From Ophioceras dolichostomum (taxonomy: Eukaryota; Ascomycota; Sordariomycetes; Magnaporthales; Ophioceraceae): DNA of 24,551 nt. Every line of letters begins with the position of its first letter. The stretch's first letter is position 1. The position numbers were made by a program, and so were the translations under genes. The notes beneath the pieces are model-generated. The model was given only the letters and a program-made list of their open reading frames with translations, ran no database searches and had not been told where the DNA came from. Positions 8,642 through 18,538 of this stretch are shown here, one piece after another. The stretch spans positions 7,376 to 31,926 of the forward strand of contig PYST01000403.1 in NCBI GenBank assembly GCA_003049485.1, in the 5' to 3' direction.

Positions 8642-11600
8642 CTACGACAGAGACCTCGCCTTCTTTCTACTACCGTTATTATTGCCACTGTCGCCATCAC
8701 CACTACTACTGCCACCACCGCCCTTCCACCAAGACCGCAAATGCAGTCCGGCCCAGCCGTTATATGCGCTCGAAGTGCAGTCCGCCTCTCCACCAGCACC
8801 ACCAGCACTAGTATGTCCACCGCCGCCGCCAGCCGTACTACTACTCGCAGCCGTCGTGCTGCCGCTACCGCCTCTAGGTTTCTTACCAGCACTACTACCA
8901 TCACTGGCATAATCCTTACCAGGAGCAACAGCAGCCCTCTGCACCCCAGGCACATTCCTCCCCGTGGCAGCAGCAGGAGCAGCAGCAGCACCTGCACAAC
9001 CCGGCCCGGCGCCGCCGCCCGCGAGTGACAACGAAATGACGCAGTAGCACCCACTGATGATGCTCGACGGCGCGTTGTTGCACATGGTGACGTAGTCGGG
9101 CAGGCTCGTGGTTGCGCCGGCGTTGTAGGAGACGCAGATGGGACGGGCCTAGGTCGAGAAGCGGTGGAGGGCGCGGAAGCAGTTGTCTTCGTAGCAGGTT
9201 GTTGGTGCTGGGTGACCACAGGCAAAGGAAGAGGAGTAGGAGGTGGTGGAGGTGGTTGCCGACGTGGGGGTGCTGTTGTTGCTGCTTGTCGTTGTTGGGG
9301 CTGTGTTGGTTGTGCTGGGCGTGCTGGCGGGTTGGGAGGTTGTGGTTGGGGAAGAGGAGGAAGAGGAGGAATAGGAGGAAGAGGAGGAAGAGGAAGAGGA
9401 GGATGAAGGGGAGGAGAGGGACGAAGAGGTGATGGCGGCAGCACTGGTGGTGCTTGAGCTCTTTCGCGAGAGTTTTGTACATGGTGTCTTTGAGGACGAC
9501 GCAGGGTGGGTTGAGGTTGAGCTCGAAGAGGCTTTGCTCGAGCTTGGGCTTGTGGTTGAGTTAGGGTTTGAAGCTGACGGAGCCGCGGCGGTATTGGCTT
9601 GGGCCTGTGGCAGACTGGAGGATGAGGCTGGCATTGTCGAGGAGGACTGCGACTGCGAGCTGCTGATGCTGCTGAGCTTGCCGCAGTCCGCTGACGCCGT
9701 CACTGTGGTGGTCACTGTAACTGGCGTGCACTCCCCGTACGTACCCTTAGAGGACGGGGAAGATGCTCGAGACGCCGAGGCTTGGCTCGAGGCTGCTGTC
9801 TGCGCTGAAGGCTGGCCTGCTTGACCACTCGCCGCAGAAAAGGAGGACTCGGTGCTTGCCGGAGCGACATAAGCACTAGCAGGAGGGGTTACCGAGGCGG
9901 CGGTTGTTGTCGCGGGGCTCTGGGACAAGACCTGACTAGAAGGGGAGTCCGCACCGCCTTCCGTCACTGGGACGATATTGGTCAATGGCCTTGACGATTC
10001 CGTTGTGTAGATCGTAGTGCTTGAGGTAGTAGGGATCTCAGGAGCTGGAGTAGCCGCCCATTGCGCCGGTGGAGTCGTTGTAATGGTTGTTGAAGTAGAC
10101 GACATGGTGGTAGCTGGTGGCTGAGTCGATGAGGGCGGCGCTGTGGACGAGTTGTGGCTGCACTTCTTGCAAGAGGAGGCCGAAGTATACGTCGACGTTA
10201 TTGTGGCTGTGGAGGGAGTTGGCCTATCTGGTGCTAGGGTTGGTGTGGTGGTCGTCGTTGTGGTAGACATCGAGGAGTTGGTGAAACTTGTGGTTGTGTT
10301 CGAGTACCGGGTCACTGGAGGTTGACTGATGGTACTACTACTGGTCAAGGAAGTCGACAAGGACTGACTGGAACTGCACGACGAACTCGAAGATGTGGAA
10401 GACGAGGAGGTCGCGCTTGAGCTCGATGACTTGCTAGATGGAGAGGTGGAACTCTTTGTTGAGCTCGCCGATTTGCCCGAGGAACAAGTACTGCACCCTC
10501 CGTGGGTCGTGCTGGAGAGTGGGCACGTGGTGCTAGTTCTCATGGTGACGATAGTAACCACGTGATCCCTCGCAGCAACCGAAGACGACGTAGTAGGCAG
10601 CAGACTCGTCGCTGTCGAAATCGATGCAGCGGAGCCTGTGGTAGAACTGCTAATGCTCACAGTGCTGGCAGTGCTGCTGGCTCGGCTAGACGACGAAGAA
10701 GAACCCGAAGACGATGATCCAGTTTGCTCATCGGGGAATGTCAAAGCCTCCTCATCGAAAAGCGTCGGGTTACCACACCTCCCATAGGCCGTCTGACAGC
10801 CCGTGCTGCAGAAATCGGTGTCTTTCCCACAGAAGTTATGCGCCGAGCAGCAATCGCCAAGGACGCTGCCCTTGCAAATCGCCTTCGCTGTCGGCCCGCA
10901 GTGCCCGTTCTGTGAGACGGGGAGGTTGGTCTGCAGGGGTTGGGCGGATGTAGAGGTGGCGGCGTCCCCTGCGAGCGTGTCGTTAGACGGCCGGATGCTG
11001 GACTTGCTGCCGGTCGTGTCCTAAGGGGTCCAGTCGATCGTGTACGTGTGGATGGTGCCCTGGGGATCGGACACGGCGTGCTGGCCGCCGCGGTCGTAGG
11101 CCCCCGTTATGCCCTTGCCGAAGTAGTTGCTCTGGACGACCCCCGCCGTCTGGCGGAAGTTGTTGCCCGACCACTCCCAGTCGATCTCGTCACCATCGTG
11201 AGACATGAGCACCGACGAGGTGACGATGCCCTGGCCGGGCGCCACTTGGAGCACCACGTCGACTCTGCCGAACCAGATGGTGAACTTGGTCATCAGCTGG
11301 GGCGAGTCCTTCGCCTTGAGGTACTGGAGCATTGTCCCACTCTCGTTCCTGGGGATCTTGGCTCCGGCCGACGTGCGCCAGTACTGGGTCAGGTCGGCAG
11401 GCGGGGGCTTGGTGAAGTCCACAGAGTATCTGTAGAGGGGCAAGCCCACATCGGGGGAGCAGGGAGCTGCGCAGGGACAGAGACTTGTCAGTGACAACGT
11501 CGCATGGCATGACTGGCTGAATATCCGGGATGGTTGGGAAGACTGGTCTGGATCTTGGCAGTACCTTGAAGCGGATTGCATTCCACCACCTCTGCCAGGA

Positions 11601-11661
11601 CAGGACGATACAGCCGGCTGGCCACAGCGAGAGTGAGAATCACGGATCTCAGCACCGCCAT
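8642..11661 (-). pseudogene. Broken Crh-type GH16 glycosidase/transglycosylase with CBM18 and Ser/Thr-rich tail
   Basis: Exon 1 is 11661-11565 and encodes a signal peptide (MAVLRSVILTLAVASRLYRP...) ending in ECNPLQ. A 98-nt intron (11564-11467, GTACTG...GCGCAG) leads to exon 2 beginning APCSPDVG, the usual Crh mature N-terminus. The GH16 catalytic motif DEIDWEW is present (residues 125-131; Glu126 and Glu130 the expected nucleophile and acid/base). The frame stops at a TAG (11023-11021) directly after TYTIDWTP, residue 180. In the same frame it continues with DTTGSKSSIR, resembling the end of a Crh domain, so about 85-100 codons of the GH16 C-terminal half seem deleted. An eight-Cys CBM18, a 500-residue Ser/Thr-rich region, a second in-frame TAG (9151-9149) inside a Cys module, and a Gly/Ser-rich tail to the stop at 8644-8642 follow. 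Intact relatives cross-link chitin and glucan in the wall. Readthrough or assembly error is possible but less likely. Confidence 0.72.
10775..10911 (-). other. CBM18 (hevein-like chitin-binding) module
   Basis: Minus-strand translation gives a segment starting NGHCGPTAKAIC and ending GCQTAYGRC. The eight cysteines follow the hevein pattern C-x(n)-C-x(n)-CC-x5-C-x6-C-x3-C-x6-C, with the diagnostic CCS..NFCG and GCQ...G.C words. It is in the same frame as the GH16 part upstream, separated by the TAG at 11021-11023, and is followed directly by the Ser-rich region. CBM18 binds chitin or N-acetylglucosamine polymers. Its position after the GH16 domain differs from Utr2-like proteins, where it lies before the catalytic domain. 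Confidence 0.88.
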
Positions 11662-11936
11662 CGCGCCGACGGATACTGGCGTCTGGGAAGCTGCAGGCTA
11701 CTACTAGTATGGGCTCTGAAACTTTGGGCAATGATACGGCGTGCGCTAGTACAGCCTGGAGGAATAGCTGATTTTCTAGATGGGGTGAGGAAAGTCCTGC
11801 GGGAGCAGGGGAGGGTCCGAGGGTCCGAGGGGCGAATAGACGAAGAAGATGGACGGACTGCCATGGCGGACGCAAATCGGTAATCGGATTTTTGAAAGCT
11901 GAACTCCTCAAAATACTGAAAACGAACTACAGCTCT

Positions 11937-12604
11937 CTACGCATTTTGATGGTTGCTTTGTTTGCTTTGTTGTAACAATCGATTCATCCCTGTGATGGTG
12001 CGGCACCTTTTTTGCAGGATGTGTGGCTGATATCTCAGACAATTGCCGAATCCGACCTTCTCAAGTTGGACCACAGCCCGGCTCTCGCATACGCTCAAAA
12101 TGGGACAAATGCTTACCGCGACCCTGGCTTGAAGCTGCCTCGCTTCAACGCCGGCGGGGTTGGAGTCGGAGTCGGGGTTGTTCATCACAAAAGTCTCGTC
12201 GATCTGCCTGGCCTGTCGCTCGATGTCCTGAGGAGGGAAAATTCAAAGGGTGGGACATAGAGACCAGCATCCGATGACGGCTGTAAAGGGAACCCGAGAC
12301 GTGCACAGTATACGACACATGATGTAAGTACTAGTAGCTGCTCACCTGGAAGGAATGACCAGTGATGTTGACAGGGCCCTGGGCCCTTTTTCCCACGCCC
12401 ATCCACTTGAAGAGACCAACGTGGATGTTGGCTCCCAACCCATTACCGGCCTACTAAACGTCAGCAAAGACCGAATGGCGGCAGGGACGGGCGTTGTATG
12501 AGGGTAGTAGTATAAAGCAAACTTACAGGGTGGAGGGCCACTGCGCTAGGTATCAGTACCTGCATAAGCATGAAAGAGATCACAAGTACTATAACGGAGG
12601 CCAT
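11937..12604 (-). CDS. Small secreted protein SSP-A, at least three exons, unknown family
   Basis: Exon 1 (12604-12527) encodes 26 residues, essentially a signal peptide beginning MASVIVLVISFMLMQVL, ended by donor GTAAGT. Intron 1 is 76 nt (12526-12451; branch GCTGACG, acceptor TTTAGTAG). Exon 2 (12450-12346) encodes 35 residues from AGNGLGANIH to VNITGHSFQ. Intron 2 is 118 nt (12345-12228; GTGAGC...CTCCTCAG). Exon 3 starts at 12227 with DIERQARQID and runs through NNPDSDSNPAG and ARQLQARVA, where a GTAAGC donor occurs at 12116. The frame stays open to TAG at 11939-11937, so the C-terminus is either unspliced (157 aa) or loses a possible 90-nt intron (127 aa). Splice phases are all 0. No Cys occurs in the first 98 residues. 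The Met at 12649 was rejected because the paralogue SSP-B also starts at MAS. Function unknown; an effector or surface role is only a guess from secretion and size. Confidence 0.6.
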
Positions 12605-13905
12605 GTTGGTAGGCGAACAAGGGATAAAACTGTAAAAAGATATTGTCAAGTTTTTGAAGGAGAAAGGAGAGGATACCGCTGAAGAGTTGAAGTTCGGGTT
12701 TTCGTCGACTTAGCGTGGAGGGAGAAGTCGATCGTATCTATAAGCTCGGTGCCCGAAGGTAGGAAAGGGGCCTCGGGCGGATGCAAGCCACTACTAACGT
12801 ACTAGTAGTACCTCGGTGACAACCTCGATGACAAGGGATCGGGTGCGAGAGTTTACATGTTTATTGACACTGAATAGTGTCTATTTACATTGAATAAGCC
12901 GAATAAGCGGCGAAGCGCTGAATACTAGGTAGGTACCTACTAGCCCGTTGTTTGCCCTGCGAGTTGGCTATCCAGCCTCCCTTACAGCTGGAGCAGGGCT
13001 GATCGGCCCTTTTTGAATAACGGCGTCGCTTGAGGCGCAGGGTCGTCAATTATTCGGTTCTTTTTTGTTTCCTGGTGGTCAAAATAGACACACAGGTGCT
13101 TGTAAGGGAGGCCCTATGACAGGGGAAACAAAGAGAGACACTGCCGTCATGTGAAACACAACTCCATCACATAATTAACGAGCCCCTGAATGTAAGGGAT
13201 AGTCGCTTTAAGGAATGTGGCAAAACGCATCGCAGAGTCTGTATCTTCTGAATAGTTATCAATAACGAAAGACGATAGGCAACGGGGTCGGTATGTACTC
13301 CTCATACCAACCTCCCCTACTTGTAACCCGGACTCATGGCAAACAGATGGATAGATGGATGGACGGCGCTTCAGAGTCAAAAAGTTGGAATTTCTGTTAA
13401 TTCAGGGGCGTGGTCATGGAGCCTGCACCTTGTGGGTATTTCTTTCTTTTCTTCATTTTTTTGGTCGGAAGAGTCGGAGGGACATCCGCATATGTTTAAG
13501 GAGCGTTCGAGATAGCGGTGCCATCAGAAGAGACTAGACAGGGAGAGATTTTTGATAGTACCGTGGCTTCAGGTCTGATGACCGAACCCCATGAGAGAAC
13601 ATAAACACAACCCCCTGGAGCCGACAGTTGGCTCTATATGAACGACATACTGCGAGGATGCCGGGTCGCTATGCTCTTTATTCAGATCATATGTGCTCAA
13701 GAGGGGAGTGAGTAGATCGTATACTATCATTGTAAAAGACAGAACTGGATCAACAAGGACGCCCTATACCCCAACACCAAATCCGGAAAGGAACAACAGC
13801 CGCAAGAAGTAACAAACAACGCTCGCTGGCTAGACCATCATCAAACTCACTACGCGTCTCAAAACACCAAGAGAACAGGAAAAAAGAAAAGAAAATAAAG
13901 AAATC
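12605..13905. other. Intergenic region: SSP-A promoter and 3' flank of the Zn2Cys6 regulator gene
   Basis: Both neighbouring genes are on the minus strand. The left 200 bases hold the SSP-A leader and TATA-like element. Near 12795-12960 the sequence is rich in TACTAG/ACCTAG-type words and AT-richer, with an internal near-duplication (TGACACTGAATAGTGTC / TTACATTGAATAAGCC around 12865-12905). Around 13860-13905 it is A-rich on the plus strand, that is T-rich downstream of the regulator stop. No supported gene. Confidence 0.45.
12735..12744 (-). promoter_or_regulatory. TATA-like element of SSP-A
   Basis: The minus strand reads CTTATAGATA about 130-140 nt before the SSP-A ATG, followed by a pyrimidine-rich leader (CTTCTCCCTCC, CTCTCCTTTCTCC). 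Confidence 0.4.
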
Positions 13906-16900
13906 TCACAAATCCATATGCATCCCCCCACCCATAACGCCCCCATGATCAGCAGCCATCTGCGCCGCATGCGTCAACTGCGCAAGGTCATAGCCCGCCG
14001 GGTCCGTGAAGCTGGCCTCCCAGAGCCCGAAGTCGTTGTTGCCCGCCCCTGTGCCTGCTGCACCAGCACCTGCACCGGCGCCATCACCACCACCACCACC
14101 ACCACCGCTACCGCTTGGCCCCCCGACCCCGGCGCCGCTGCCGGTGCCGGTGCCGCTGGCTCCGGGCGTAGTGCCACCCATGTTGACGTCGAAGAACATC
14201 TCCTCGACGTCGTTGAGAGCGACGCCCATTCCCAGACCCATCATGCCTAAACCTAATCCCAGACCTAGGCCGCCGCCAGGCATGACATCCCCGCCGCCGC
14301 TGGCGCCGCTGGTTGCGAAGAAGTTGGGGAAATGCCTTTCCCCGCCGGAACCGTAACTTCCGGGGTGGTGCTGGGTGGTGGTGGTGGTGCTGCCGTAGCT
14401 GTGGCTGTGGTAGTGGCCGTGTCCGTGGCTGCTGGAGCCGGGGAAGCTGTCGAGACCACCGCCGCCGCCACCGCCGCCGCCGTAACCCGCGTTCGCGTCG
14501 GCGTAGGGGGCGCCTGTGGCGATAGGGATGGGGCTGAAGACGAGGGTGCGTTGGTGGAGGCCTGTGTTGGGCGCTATGGGGGCTGGCCCGGTGTGGGTGT
14601 GGGTGTGGTGCTGATGGTGCTGGTGCGGGACGAAGCTGGGGTTTGGGGTGGGTGGCGGCGGGTAGCCGTGTGCTAGGGGTGGTGGTGAGGAGGCTGTTGT
14701 GGGGGAGTGGGGAGGGATGTTGCTGGCGTCGGGGTGCGCGAGGCGCTCGGTGGAGGCGTCCTGGCTGCTGCTGGCTGCGGCGGATGCGGCTGCAGGAGCT
14801 GCGTGAGGTGCGGCTGTGGTAGGTGAGGACGACGCGACTGGAGCGATCATGGAACGCAGGTGGTCGAGGAGTCGGTACCGCGCGTCGATGTAGCTGTTCC
14901 CCCGCTCGGCCATGCCACGGAGAAGACTCAGACCGGAGTTCATCATGTCCATGTTCTGTTGGTTCGGCGGGAAGGCGATGCAGACCATTACAAGGACGAT
15001 GGCGGCGGAGAAGATGTGTTCGCTGTCCATATATCCGTATGTTGCTGGAGACGCAAGGGGCGTGATGATGTCAGGTCTCCAGACGTGTATGTAGATTTGC
15101 ATGAAAAGGGTAGGGAAAGGGCTGGCTGATGGGCGGCGGGATTGCTTCGCTTACCAACAAGGTCGCGCTGGGCTGCGATGCTCATAATCTTGATAGACTC
15201 CTGAGCGACCGAGACACAAGTTTCTATCACGTTGATGGTCGTCTGCGACAGACCCTCTTTCCAATCTCGCTCCTTCTCGGCATCCGCATTGGTGCCGCTG
15301 AAGCTGGCGAGCCGCTTCTGGATAACATGGAACAAAAGAGGACGGGCAGTCATGTTGATGCACTGGTAGTAATGGACAAGTGTAGACACAGACTCGCGGG
15401 AGATGCTGAGCCTCGCTGGGTCGAAACGCAGCTCCTGTGGCAGCTCTCGGTGCCACTTTGACAGAGACAGCATAATGTTCTTGACCGAGGCCATCACTTT
15501 GGACCCCGACTTGTTGCGGCCCTTGCTGTAGATGTGCTTGTTCACCTCGCCAAGGATGCGTGACAGCTGCGTGTAGTGGCGGAGGACGACGGCGGGACAG
15601 TACTCCGGTTCTGAGGGGAGCTTAGAGGGGGGCTTGACGCCGATGTCCTCGTCTTGGATGGTGACCGGGTTGCCCGACTTGACGCAGAGGATGCGGTCCA
15701 TGCTGTAGATACTCCACCAGACCCGGCGGCGGCGCTCGCGCTCCTCCTCGCTCATGCTGATGACGTTGCTGGGGCCGCCTTGCTCTCCATCGGGCGGGGA
15801 CGGGTCCACTACTTCCTGGTGAAGGCCCAGAGAGATGGCCATCCGCAGGGCCATGCCAATGTACAGGAACGCCGCATCGCGGCGGTTCATGTTCTGCATG
15901 AAGTAGCCGATCAGGGAGAGGGTCTCGACGGCGAGGATGGAGCCCTCTTCGTGCACGTCGGGCAGGAGCTGCAGCGCATGCGAGAAGTACTCGAAGCCAG
16001 GCGGGCCCTTGAAGTCGATCCACTGGTTGACCGAGTACAGCTGCCCAAAAGCCAGAATGACCAGAATCTTGGCGTACTTGAGGCAGGCCTCCGAGTCGGC
16101 GAGGTCGGGCGGCGGGCTCTCATAGGCCTCAACGAGCGACTCTTCGAACGAAGCCGGGTCGGTGAACGAGAAGATGGTCCCGATGTAGGTGTACTGCGCA
16201 GCGAAGTAGCGACGGGCGCTTTCGATGGGCGGCAGTCGGATGTGACTCCTGACAGACAGTCGGCGTGGTGCGAGGAGGCCTGGCTCGTAGAACCTGGGGT
16301 TCAGATCGAGGCTCATGTCGTCGGGATACATCAGGTTGGGGAGCTTGCCCATGCTGCGGAGGAAGAAGTCGGAGTGGCCAGGGCCCTTGAAGTGGCTCCT
16401 GAGGTCTGGTGGGAGAGTTGGCATCTCGGTTAACAAAGGCGGCGCAAGCCGATATTGGACAGATCGAAGACGAGACGGGTACATGCTGTGATGGAAGGAT
16501 CGCGGGTAAACTCACTTGTAGGGGATCGTGACTCTCGCTCGCCGACATCCATCCGGCCGAACTGGTCGAAAAGCGCGTTGCCTTCCGCAATCTCCTTTTC
16601 ATTGTCGGCTCCATGGCCAGAACGATGCTTGATGGGAATGGCAGCAGGCCCTTGGGTGTTGGCGGCGAGGGAATCGTCGTAAGCCTTGGCTTTGACCTCG
16701 AGTTCCCTCAAATAACTGCAGATCGTCTCATCAGCCTTGACGGCCCGGGAACCAATCGGTGTTGGGGAGTAAAGGGCTGTTATCATGGTGAAGCCTAAGA
16801 ACGCACTTCTCAAGGATGGTGATCTTTCGGGCCTCCTCGTAGACGCAGTCGATGGAGGAGTCTCGACACCGCTTGCACTTTGGACGGTCCTTGGAGCATG

Positions 16901-17192
16901 ACTGACGCTTGTAACGGCAAGAATTGCACCTGTGTTCAAGGTCAGGGAGTCAGGGAGTTGAGATCAGCAACAATGTTCAACAATAGCTGCCGCAGTACGG
17001 GCGGGTCAAGTTTCCGGCGTGCAATCCCGCGTGTCGAGTGCTCCGTGAGCGGACCCGACATAACCAAGAGTGCACGTCGGATCGGAAGAGGGGCAGACCA
17101 TCACGGCATTGATGATCGACTTACGCGATGGGTCGAGACGCTCCTGTCAATTCAGATGGGGACGGCGACGGAGAGGTGATGGACGAAGACAT
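13906..17192 (-). CDS. Fungal Zn2Cys6 transcription factor with fungal-specific middle homology region
   Basis: A five-exon model keeps phase throughout: 17192-17125, 16929-16807, 16715-16516, 16405-15155 and 15044-13906 (68+123+200+1251+1139 nt, 926 aa). Introns are 195, 91, 110 and 110 nt with donors GTAAGT, GTGCGT, GTGAGT, GTAAGC and CAG acceptors (intron 3 ends CCACCAG). The Gal4-type binuclear cluster is exact: Cys24-x2-Cys27-x6-Cys34-x6-Cys41-x2-Cys44-x6-Cys51. A short coiled coil follows (ITILENYLRELEVKAKAYDD). The Fungal_trans domain covers roughly residues 190-480, with ARRYFAAQYTYIG and the hallmark RRRRVWWSIYSMDRILCVKSG near 350. The C-terminal 350 residues are low-complexity (Pro, Ala, His, Gly runs) and probably act in activation. 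It acts in the nucleus on DNA. Target genes are unknown; nothing identifies a named regulator. Confidence 0.9.
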
Positions 17193-18538
17193 CTTCCTGT
17201 GCCGCTCGCGGATATCACGCGAGCAAGCGGCACCTTCCTCTTGATCGCCAGTTCAATTTCGTAATGATAATATGGAAAGGGAGACAGATCGTGAAAGGTC
17301 CGGGTGGCAAGAGTCATTCACTGGTTGGGTGAAAGATCCACAACTCCAGACACAGCGACATCAATCGGGTCCCGCGCCAGCAGACCGACAGCTATAAATT
17401 CGCCTCCCGAGTCTTGATCGATGAGGCTCTTCTTCCCAAACGAGTCTAGAATGCTAGTAGCTCAGAGACTACGTTACCTGTCCACGCAGACTTCGGGCGT
17501 TAGTCTTGGTAAGTGTCCTGCAATGCACAAACACAGCCAGCCGACCGGCTTGTCGCAAGGGAAGACCTACGTCCGTAGGGGTGGGGCGTTTGGGGTAGAT
17601 ATGCTAGAGCTGAGCGGGTGGGAGGCAGCCGTTCGCTCGGTCGTTGCAACCCCACGATCGAGGGGATCGGGAAGCGCTGTACGCCTGCGGGGCTATTTGC
17701 TGTCGCGGTGATGCAAGCCTATCTCACGTCGCTGTCCTTCTCCGACGTGGACATCAATGAAAAGAAGGTGTGGCTGTTTGACCCTGCATCCACGATTTGT
17801 CTTTATGCTTTGTCCCTATCTTCCGAATTTAGTCAAGCCGCAAAAGACTACCAGGGACTCCGCCTCCAGTGGTCGGGATCAGACATCCTGGGCTGAATCG
17901 ATAATGCCTCGAGAGCTAAACACTAGCGCTGCCAGACCCCACAGCAGCCATCAGCGGACAAGATTTCCAAGGCTTACCAACCCCCTGAGGCTCTTTTGCC
18001 CGGCTCTCCCTACTAGGGAACGACGCGTAACGTTTCTTTTCTTCTTCGTCCTTTCCTTAATAGAGGCTATTCGCAGCCTTGCCTCCAAATCGAGTATTCT
18101 GCGCGACTAGGATGACGAACAAATGTGTTGAGGAGCCTGACCTACAGAGACACACCGCCAATCATCATCACCGATGATTTGCCCGACCCGAACGGCGGAA
18201 ACTCCGGAAGTCTCCCATTCCAAATTCCTCATTCTGATGAAGAAGACTATCGTGGGGATTCTCTCACTCTCTCTCGACTAATTCGGCTCTATCATAGGGG
18301 AGTTCAATAGCGGACTAGCGCGTCCATGTGCTATCTGCTCTCAGGTCGCTTTACGCATTGGACACAGGCTTCGAGGTACTACAGGCAGAGGCTGAATCTA
18401 ATGGCCTGCAAACCATTCACCACGACAAATCTTGCAAGCAATCAAATGCCACACCCAAAAACATGAGATAGAAATTAAAGGGAGGGGAGGAGAAAAACAC
18501 GTTCGCAGACTTCTATTCTAGCCTTTATCTATAGCCAC
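17193..18538. other. Intergenic region upstream of the regulator gene; no supported gene
   Basis: The left part holds the regulator leader. A TATAAATT at 17392-17399 reads as TATA-like on both strands: on minus it is about 200 nt before the regulator ATG, on plus about 25 nt before ATG 17421, whose frame gives only an unremarkable 96-residue peptide. A 61-codon plus-strand frame at 18125-18310 looks protein-like in composition (TPPIIITDDLPDPNGG) but has no flanking structure. Nothing else is recognisable. Confidence 0.45.

Noticed and set aside
8530..9444. Minus-strand Pro/Leu-rich 304-residue frame
   Set aside because: Another frame of the Ser/Gly-rich repeat coding DNA; composition follows from repeated AGC/TCC codons, with no domain.
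9149..10744. 531-residue Ser-rich frame on the minus strand as an independent gene
   Set aside because: It has no Met or signal peptide at its start (the first codon counted is TTG) and continues in frame upstream into a CBM18 module and the GH16 domain, so it is treated as part of one broken gene.
12185..12280. Alternative intron 2 acceptor (TTTACAG) for SSP-A
   Set aside because: It reads in phase into a stop at 12185-12187 after about 32 codons; the CTCCTCAG acceptor at 12228 gives a longer open exon. It cannot be excluded as an alternative splice form.
12461..12649. Upstream Met at 12649 as the SSP-A start
   Set aside because: It would put about 15 polar residues before the signal peptide; the paralogue SSP-B begins at the equivalent of the Met at 12604.
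14313..14676. Plus-strand Gly/Val/Ala-rich frames
   Set aside because: They are complements of the low-complexity His/Gly/Ala-coding tail of the regulator gene.
15654..16433. Plus-strand 259-residue frame
   Set aside because: Antisense shadow of the main exon of the Zn2Cys6 regulator, which has clear domain matches on the minus strand.
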